Positions 57,369 through 64,000 of a stretch of 64,000 bases of DNA are shown here, in pieces. Source of the DNA: Siphonodentalium dalli. Taxonomy: Eukaryota > Mollusca > Scaphopoda > Gadilida > Siphonodentaliidae. The notes below the pieces were generated by a model. It saw only the letters and a program-made list of their open reading frames with translations, made no database searches and was not told the origin of the DNA. Position 1 is the stretch's first letter. Each line of letters begins with the position of its first letter. The DNA is taken from the NCBI GenBank assembly GCA_032622095.1, contig CP136066.1:190950816-191014815 (forward strand), given 5' to 3'. The translations under genes and the position numbers were made by a program.

Positions 57369-59538
57369 CGGCCGAATTCTGGTCCCTGGTCTAGACCAGG
57401 GTTTCATGTAAACTATAGTCTAGACCAGGCCGAAACCAAGGTGATCGCGATGTGTTACCTAGCTTCGAGGCGAGTAAGCTGGGGTTATTGGTCAGCACTT
57501 GTCCGTATTATCGTCTTTTTGAAACTCAGGTTTACGTAAACCAAGGTTTGCCTTCTTATTGTCATTCAAGCCTTTGTCGGTCTGTTCATAATTCGAACCA
57601 TGTGGTAACGTACAAGTTCTGGTAACAGAAACATAAGTATTTTTTGGAAGCATTTATCTTTATGTTAACCAAATTGTAATTGTGTTATATTTGTATGTCG
57701 TGTAGAGTAAAGATTATAATTATATATGAACTGGACAAGATTTAATATAATCCACAATTATGTGTGTTATAGGTAATAGTCTGCAACTGAGACCTAGTCC
57801 CCCCTGGTCTGAGATTTTTGTATAAACCGACACTTGATCCTGAGACGAGAATAGCTAAGTCTGGTTTCGAGAATATATTTATGGTGCAGAACTCTAATAC
57901 GGATTATTAGTTTGATTGTAAGCCAGTCATTCGCACGGTGGTGAATAGTTTGAGCAATCACAATCTGGCTTTTAACTGGACATTAGAAATGATCTGGTGT
58001 AACTGTGTTTTATATAATGTCACCTATCATAACTGTAACAATCATGCGTGTGTGTACCCCGGCGATTTGCTGTGGATGAGCATGGGCGACCCGGCATAAC
58101 AGTGAATGGCACATCGGATTTTCATATTACATCGCATGGGCGGGATGCGGGCTTTCCCGGCGTATTCATAAAATTGACGTTGGAATGCTTCTTAATGGGG
58201 ATTACTCGTACCGCCCATTCACGTAGATTATTCCCGTATTTTGAACAAGAATAATACTGATGTTTTAAGTAATTTTATTTTAAACGTAAAGCAAACAAAA
58301 AACAGTAAAGACGAAAAAAAAATTACAAACAAAAAACAGAACCAGAAAAAAAATTATAAAAAACAAAAAAAACAAAATAATTTGTTTTTCAAAACATTAA
58401 TATAAAATGAAAAACATAACAAAAATAGAAGAACAAAAATCAATTTTTTTTTTTTTGATTCTATTATTTAAACGCATTTGCTGAAAAAGAAATACAAGAA
58501 TGGAGTTTACTATCTTGTGTCCCTAGAAATCTCGAGGGGGCCCGGTGGTTCAGTCGGTAGAGTGTCAGGTGCATTACACTGTCACAGGCCGTCCAGCGCT
58601 GACGAAGCTGGTTCGAACCCCGTCATACGGAGGGTGACCGGAATCGTGTATCTGGGCAAGTTTGTCAGTTGCTTTCCGGGGATCGGTGGATTCTACACGC
58701 AGTGAGACGATTTCTCGGTGAAATTAAGCCTCTGCGTGGTCTTTCCTCCACCCGTAAAATTGACAACGTCGTGTGTGGCCTAGCGGCTAGATCGACGATA
58801 AACCCTAACAAACCAAACCAAACCAAACCTTAGATATCTCTGAGAAATTCTTATTTTAACGTACATTTTGTTAATCGTCCTTGTTCCAATAATGTCTTAC
58901 CATTTGGATTCTTGGAAATTGGAATGATGGCAACTGAAATGATGGGCGCAATTGTTTTAGCCCATTATATGTTTGGGTCGAGATTTAAATGGGCGGTCTC
59001 TGAGACTGATTATTCGGTGCATGGGGAGGTGGTATAAACAATGTATAGCCACTTATAGGCCATGGGTGGTTCCATCGGCCGTGAAACATTTTTTTTTTAC
59101 TCAACTAAAACATTTACTCAAACCGCTGACATCAAAATAGGTTATCATAATAAATAAACAGCATAAAGGTAGGGACGTGGCGACATGGGAACTTGGGGTG
59201 TCTCACCCCCCCCCCCAACTTAGGATGGAGCGGATTGGAAATATGGACAACACCCCCACTATCCACATGGAGACACTCTAATCACATGCCTGTAAAGACG
59301 ACACACCGCACGTGTTCGGTGATAACCCGTTACATTAATGCTCAACTATTCGCGACGTGAACGCAATCATATTGTTCGAGCACCAAGCGTGCCATTGTCC
59401 GTCGATACACCGATCGACGTTGATTGAACAATAATCCGCCTAATCTAAATCGAGACCAGGTGGTTTCGCGAGACCAGGTCCAGACATGGAACACCGTGAT
59501 TATTAGGGTGGTCTAGACCAGGGACCAGAATTCGGCCG
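57369..59538. mobile_element. 2.17 kb element with 30 bp perfect inverted ends
   Basis: CGGCCGAATTCTGGTCCCTG plus GTCTAGACCA (57369-57398) is exactly inverted at 59509-59538. ATT lies outside both ends (57366-57368, 59539-59541), a possible 3-base target duplication. The ends are themselves palindromic (TTCGGCCGAA, TGGTCTAGACCA). No transposase frame is present. Inside there are A-rich runs (58290-58450), a SINE and further GGTCTAGACC-type steps near 57418-57428. Non-autonomous, superfamily not assigned; a 3-base duplication would allow Harbinger. Confidence 0.75.
58536..58830 (+). mobile_element. tRNA-derived SINE (V-SINE/RUDI-like)
   Basis: The head GGCCCGGTGGTTCAGTCGGTAG carries a Pol III A box, and GGTTCGAACCC (58610-58620) is a B box. 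The A-to-B distance is longer than in a tRNA. A body of ~190 bases follows, then a tail of AAACC repeats (58810-58832). These are the parts of a tRNA-headed SINE. The RUDI name is suggested only because that V-SINE family is widespread in molluscs; the 3' part was not compared. Confidence 0.8.
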
Positions 59539-60637
59539 ATTATGTCTGCGCTGGTGTTTCTAAAGCGACGTGAATAACCATCTCGATTAAAGTCGATTTT
59601 CAACAACTAATACAACCAGTATTAAAAATATCTCGCAATAAATATATTTTTGATGTTTGATACGCATAATAGTTTTTCCTGGATATTTTCAGATTATCGG
59701 AACAAGATAAAATATATAACGGTACTTTCTATTAACAGCATCAGTTTGCCCTAACATCACGATACCAATTCAACAGGACCCAACCGCATCATAGCACATT
59801 AGCAGGACCACTATATATATTATAGACCAGGGGTGTATAAATCAGGCTCCGAATGCATAGATTAAATAGACCCGATGACTGGGAATAATTCGCAAAATAA
59901 AACTGCTCATCACAATCATTCCTATTATCATGTAGTCCAATATTATAGGACAACTTCAGTTAGATCAGCGGGCGAATCGTCATTTATATTCGTTATTAGC
60001 TACATCTAAGTGGATTCACGCAAGTTTCTTAGTAGATTCTGGACAGTGACCCATACAATGACTTGAAACTGCCTCAGTGCATTCATCCGCGTTGTCTACG
60101 GGCTACATTTTCAAGCTACCCAGAAACTGTGCTAAATGTGGGGAAAGGTGAATTCAAAAAAATAATCATTCCCGATGAGACATCGAATGGTTTTGAAGAA
60201 ACTTTTTAAAAGAAGGTTCTTAGAGAGTAAACATATATGTCACATGCATGTATAGATCCCCTAAACCATACGTTTCTAAAGAAATTAAATACTTTTTAAG
60301 TTGATAATAAAGATACTTTCCAAAGATGATGCCTAAACAGAATGAGGGCCCCATCGGAAATATATGAAAATCTGAGGGTAAATAGACCCATTACCATTTA
60401 GTAAATTTCCCCAAGTTCTAATGACTGCCAAGAATAGGAAGGTTTACGTCCCAGGAAACAATGCATATGAATGGCTAACATGTGAAAGTGTTAAATCTGC
60501 TCTACACAATTTATTTTATTTCGATATTTGGTACAGGAATATTTTTTCAGCGTGAGGACAATCTTTGATATGAGCGACACCAAAGAATAAGAATAACCAA
60601 CATTCCCTGGAGCAATAAGCATACCTTGGCCCTTTTC
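59539..60637. other. No recognised gene
   Basis: About 1.1 kb without coding frame, RNA gene or clear repeat. Confidence 0.5.
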
Positions 60638-63343
60638 CTTTATTTCGTTTTATGGCGCGGGCCACAATGTGAACACATAACAAAGACCGTACACCTGATT
60701 AGTCGTGAGTTGGCTCATTTATCATTGTTCGCACATAATCGGCTTAGATTCGCTCATTATGAGTCGATAATGTGACTAAATTGTTCTCATTTTAAGCACA
60801 TTATAGAATCAAAATGAGGCGACTCAAAACAGATTATCTACCTAAAAAGTTATGTTATAAGCAGATAATGTGCTGATTTTCGGGAGAACTGGCTGGAATA
60901 ACGACCACACGAATCCCAATGAATTACTGAGGAATTGTTTATTGAACAATAGTTTTATTGAATATTTAGAAATGACTGACATTCAAGAAGATGAACAGAA
61001 TGGTTTTAGACCAAATCAATCATGTCTGGATAATATTATGTAATCATCTTTCGTGGGAGCTAAAAGACAGATTGTTTACAATATTTGTAGCCCATTGAAT
61101 GTTTTTATTTCTAAAATGGACACCGTTCGTTTTCGTCTAAATAAACCATGTGCCACTTTCGATACACCAGGTTTAAACTGTTTTCAACATTGTTTGCATA
61201 TCAGTTTCCGACTCAGCCACTGAAGCAAAGTCATCGGAATACATAAGTAATTGTACAATTAAATTCAATCCAATTTCTAAATATTCAATATGTGAAATAA
61301 GATCATTGACGATAATTTGGAAAGTGTCTCGGAACTAAACGGTTTTGATTTGCTGGGATTTGACAGAACATGTGAAGAGTTCTGATACATGCGTTCAAAA
61401 TGAACCTATTTGCACGGGATATGTTGCAGTACAATCTGGACATACTCAAGTTTTGATTTGATTGTTATCAGGATATGTGTTTATGTTTGTCAGCATGTTA
61501 ATCGAGGTACTTAGATAATCGGAACGTGCGAAAAGATCGAATAAGTGTTTCAGTTTATCAGCTGAAAATACAGGTCAAGTTCATATATGGGTTCGGTCTG
61601 TCCATATTTGCCGGAGTTATGGTCCCTTTTCGACATAGCATTTTGTCGTTTTGAGGTTTCCGGATGATAACTTTAGTTTGTGACATCGGATCTGAACCAA
61701 ATTTGGTATGTGAGGTTATCATCTCAAAATACAGACCATTCGCACGTGGGTTAGGTTCGCCCATCTTCCCCAGAGTTATGGTCCTTGTCCACTAAATATT
61801 TGCTGATTATTTGGTTTCCGGATAATAATATTAATATTTGTTATCTCATTGTCCAGATTGTAACTTGAACAAAAGCGGTCGTATTATGTGATTGTCTGTG
61901 TCCGTCTGTCCGGTCCCGTCCGTTAGCAGTTTTGGTTTCCGGATAACTTTAGATTGGGTTATTGTCCCCCGAATTTTTTTTCGGGGGACTATTAAAATAG
62001 CCCGTGTCCCTCCGGAAATGATTTCCGGATGATAACTTTAGTTTCGGTTATTAGATCAAAAGCATAGGTGAGTCTATCAGACAAAAATACAGGTCAAGTT
62101 CGAATATGGGTGTGCTCCGCCCATTTTTGCGAGAGTTATGGCCATTTTTTACTTAGAATCTTGTAATTTTCTGTGATCCAATGATTTTTCCCAGAGTTAT
62201 GGGCCTTTCGACTTTGAAAAACATTTTTTATAATTTTCTGTATGAGGGTACCTTCATGGTGTAATCAACTCCTACAGTTTTGATCGTAGATATTTGAAAC
62301 TTCAGAGTATTGTTACCCACATATTGGAGATGTGCAACTTGTATATAGATGACGGAAAAATTATTTCTTTACGGAATTATTAACCCTTTCGACTTAGAAC
62401 ATTTCAACATTTTTTTAATTTCTTTAACAAAGCGGCGTCGACTTGCCACGTTTTCGGGGGACACTGTGGTCGGCTGACCTTTTATTTTATCGGAACTAAA
62501 TTTGGTATGTGAATTTTCCAGACCAAATTACAGGTCAAGTTTGAATTTGGGTTCGTTCCGAATATTTTGTACTGACTTATGGCTCTTTTCGGCTTAGAAT
62601 TTAATGGACATCGTCTTGGCGACAAAACGCAAGACTTTGTCACAGAACAGTTTTGATTTGTTTGACAGGGATTGGAGGATGGCGTAACACAGTTCTTAGA
62701 AACGTCAATTGTGGATATAATATCCAATGATTAGAAATTTGCTGATTTAATGTGGTTTGGAGAATATTAAAACATATTGGACAGAAAATATGGGCATAAC
62801 AGAAACAATTGTTGAATAATAAATTATCATCGATGATTGAAAATTTGCTAATTTTCATGTGATTTGGAGAACATTCAATTACATTACACAAGTATATTTA
62901 TATAGTAATAACATTATGCAACAATTCAATGACGGTCATGATGGGAATTGTTCCAATTCCCATGTGAAATGGACAATATTCAATCATATTGCATCGAAAT
63001 ATAAATAAAGTAGAAACAGAAGTGTAACACATTATATTGCAGTAGCATGTCATAACTGTGGGCATATACAGCTTCCATTACAGCATGTTCACCCAGCAAT
63101 CAGCACACTATCGGCTTATATTAGGATTTGTTTTAGGTTCATAATCGGCTTAAAATGGCCTGTTTGAGTTCATAACAAACTGAAAATGAGAGTGTTTATT
63201 GCCATTATCGACTCATAATGACTTACTATAAAGTTCATTATGAGAAGACAAAATAACACGATTAAGCCAACTCACGACTTACCAGATGCGCGCCCTTTTA
63301 AATGAGTTTGCTTGTTGGCCCGCACCATAAAACGGAATAACGG
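60638..63343. mobile_element. 2.7 kb non-autonomous element with inverted ends
   Basis: The left end has TTATTTCGTTTTATGGCGCG and GGGCCA, then GTCGTGAGTTGGCT. The right end carries the same blocks inverted (63224-63343). Subterminal regions also pair (CATTATGAGTCGATAATG near 60757 with CATTATCGACTCATAATG near 63204). The interior lacks a transposase. A tandem-core repeat with hairpin is nested inside (61550-62490). Confidence 0.7.
61550..62490. repeat. Tandem-core repeat of GAGTTATGG/CCGGATGATAACTTTAG units
   Basis: Several diverged units contain AATACAGGTCAAGTTC, ATATGGGT, a GCCCAT block, GAGTTATGG, CGAC(T)TAG and GGTTTCCGGATGATAACTTT. Between units a perfect 10 bp hairpin GTCCCCCGAA/TTCGGGGGAC (61964-61989, T6 loop) marks what looks like an element end. 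62306-62486 then matches, inverted, the repeat at 821-985 and contains another CGGGGGACACTGTGG block. This resembles pearl-type repeats of bivalves. Confidence 0.65.
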
Positions 63344-63639
63344 ACACAACTCTACGATGGGCTTATCTCAAAATAAAATAATCCAATATGAAACGATGTG
63401 AATATTGTAGGTTGTTTATGAACCTATTGATGCGAGAATATGTTGCTCATTAGCATGAAAGGCACTGTACAAGCTAATGCATGCGTTAGAGGAATGTCAA
63501 TATCATGAGCTATCCCTGTGATTTACTTCTTTAAGGATCTAGTCGTTGGATATTGTGTGATAATAACAATGATCCTACTCTGAATGTTGGCGAGTTTCAT
63601 TTTTAAATGAATGACTGAATTACAACTTTGTGGTCCGAA

Positions 63640-63850
63640 TCGGCATCTCTGGTTTAGACTAGGTTTTATTCTAGACCTGATTCTACTCTAGTTTAAACTA
63701 GGTTTTATTAGGAGTAAAACTTGGTTTTATTGTAGTAAAACTAGGTCTTATGGGACTAAAACTAAGTTTTAGTGTATTTAAACCCAGTTTTGTGATAAAC
63801 TCAGTTTTAGTTTTTGGAATTCGATCTCAATTAAAACTAGGTTTTATTGG
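63640..63850 (+). repeat. AAACTAGGTTTTA short repeats
   Basis: Eight or more imperfect copies of an AAACTAGGTTTTA-type step, partly self-complementary, lie between 63650 and 63845. The spacing is 20-35 bases. No coding role seen. Confidence 0.8.
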
Positions 63851-64000
63851 CATGATAAAGTTATGATAATAACGCTAAGTGTCTGGTGAATTGGCGATAT
63901 AACGATCAGGGAACGAGTATCTATACCTGATTTATCCGTACCATACATCTGGTCTCGAAAATATACTTTTAAAGATACTTTGAAAAAACATAAAAGTTAA

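Noticed and set aside
58536-58620. tRNA gene (A and B boxes present)
   Set aside because: A-to-B spacing is too long, no cloverleaf can be drawn, and a SINE body with an AAACC tail follows.

Overview
This is AT-rich animal genomic DNA, most likely from a bivalve mollusc. The reasons are a C-type lectin split by spliceosomal introns, a DIRS-type element, a Ty3/gypsy element, a Penelope-type reverse transcriptase, pearl/HINE-like tandem-core repeats, a tRNA-derived SINE, and no prokaryotic operons or Shine-Dalgarno-led genes. The species cannot be named from the sequence. Most of the window is transposon-derived, nearly all of it decayed. The main coding segments in the first 46 kb lie on the minus strand.

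Layout. 1-7077: AT-rich intergenic DNA with a dispersed repeat (821-985), a tandem repeat ending in a hairpin (2940-3565), an imperfect hairpin (4269-4370) and one unassigned ORF (5565-5987). 7078-18396 (copy A) and 24612-39712 (copy B) are two near-identical direct copies of one composite segment. Reading left to right, the segment holds a Penelope-like element (PLE), remnants of a zinc-finger/tyrosine-recombinase-like gene, a dimeric tandem repeat, a putative LTR with polypurine tract, and a degraded ORF ending in a TatD-type hydrolase domain. Copy B differs by a tandem duplication of 1.7 kb of the PLE (junction near 29708) and by a 2.2 kb pearl/HINE-like insertion (26675-28913). Between the copies lie a truncated DIRS-type element (18397-21065) and about 3.5 kb without a recognisable gene.

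39830-46390: the rest of a Ty3/gypsy element, immediately upstream (minus strand) of the copy B TatD ORF. From 5' to 3' on its strand it has a ComEA-like helix-hairpin-helix mini-ORF, a proline/glycine-repeat gag with a zinc knuckle, protease, RT, integrase, a PHD finger, the TatD ORF, then a polypurine tract and LTR-like sequence. A short stretch matches in direct orientation at both outer ends, so TatD appears to sit inside the retroelement in the position of an env gene. This is the most interesting arrangement here. The element is dead: frameshifts, stops, a deletion that removed RNase H, and a lost first catalytic Asp in integrase.

46391-64000: mainly non-autonomous DNA elements: a perfect 26 bp palindrome (46462-46530), a 2.2 kb element with ~245 bp inverted repeats (47256-49482), a SAM-like exon (49627-49760), clusters of CTTAAG-centred palindromes (51880-52915), a C-type lectin domain gene in two exons (53399-53593, 54799-55013) whose 1.2 kb intron holds three inverted-repeat structures, a 73 bp tandem array, a 2.17 kb TIR element carrying a SINE, and a 2.7 kb TIR element carrying another tandem-core repeat. 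The lectin domain is the only apparently intact host gene.
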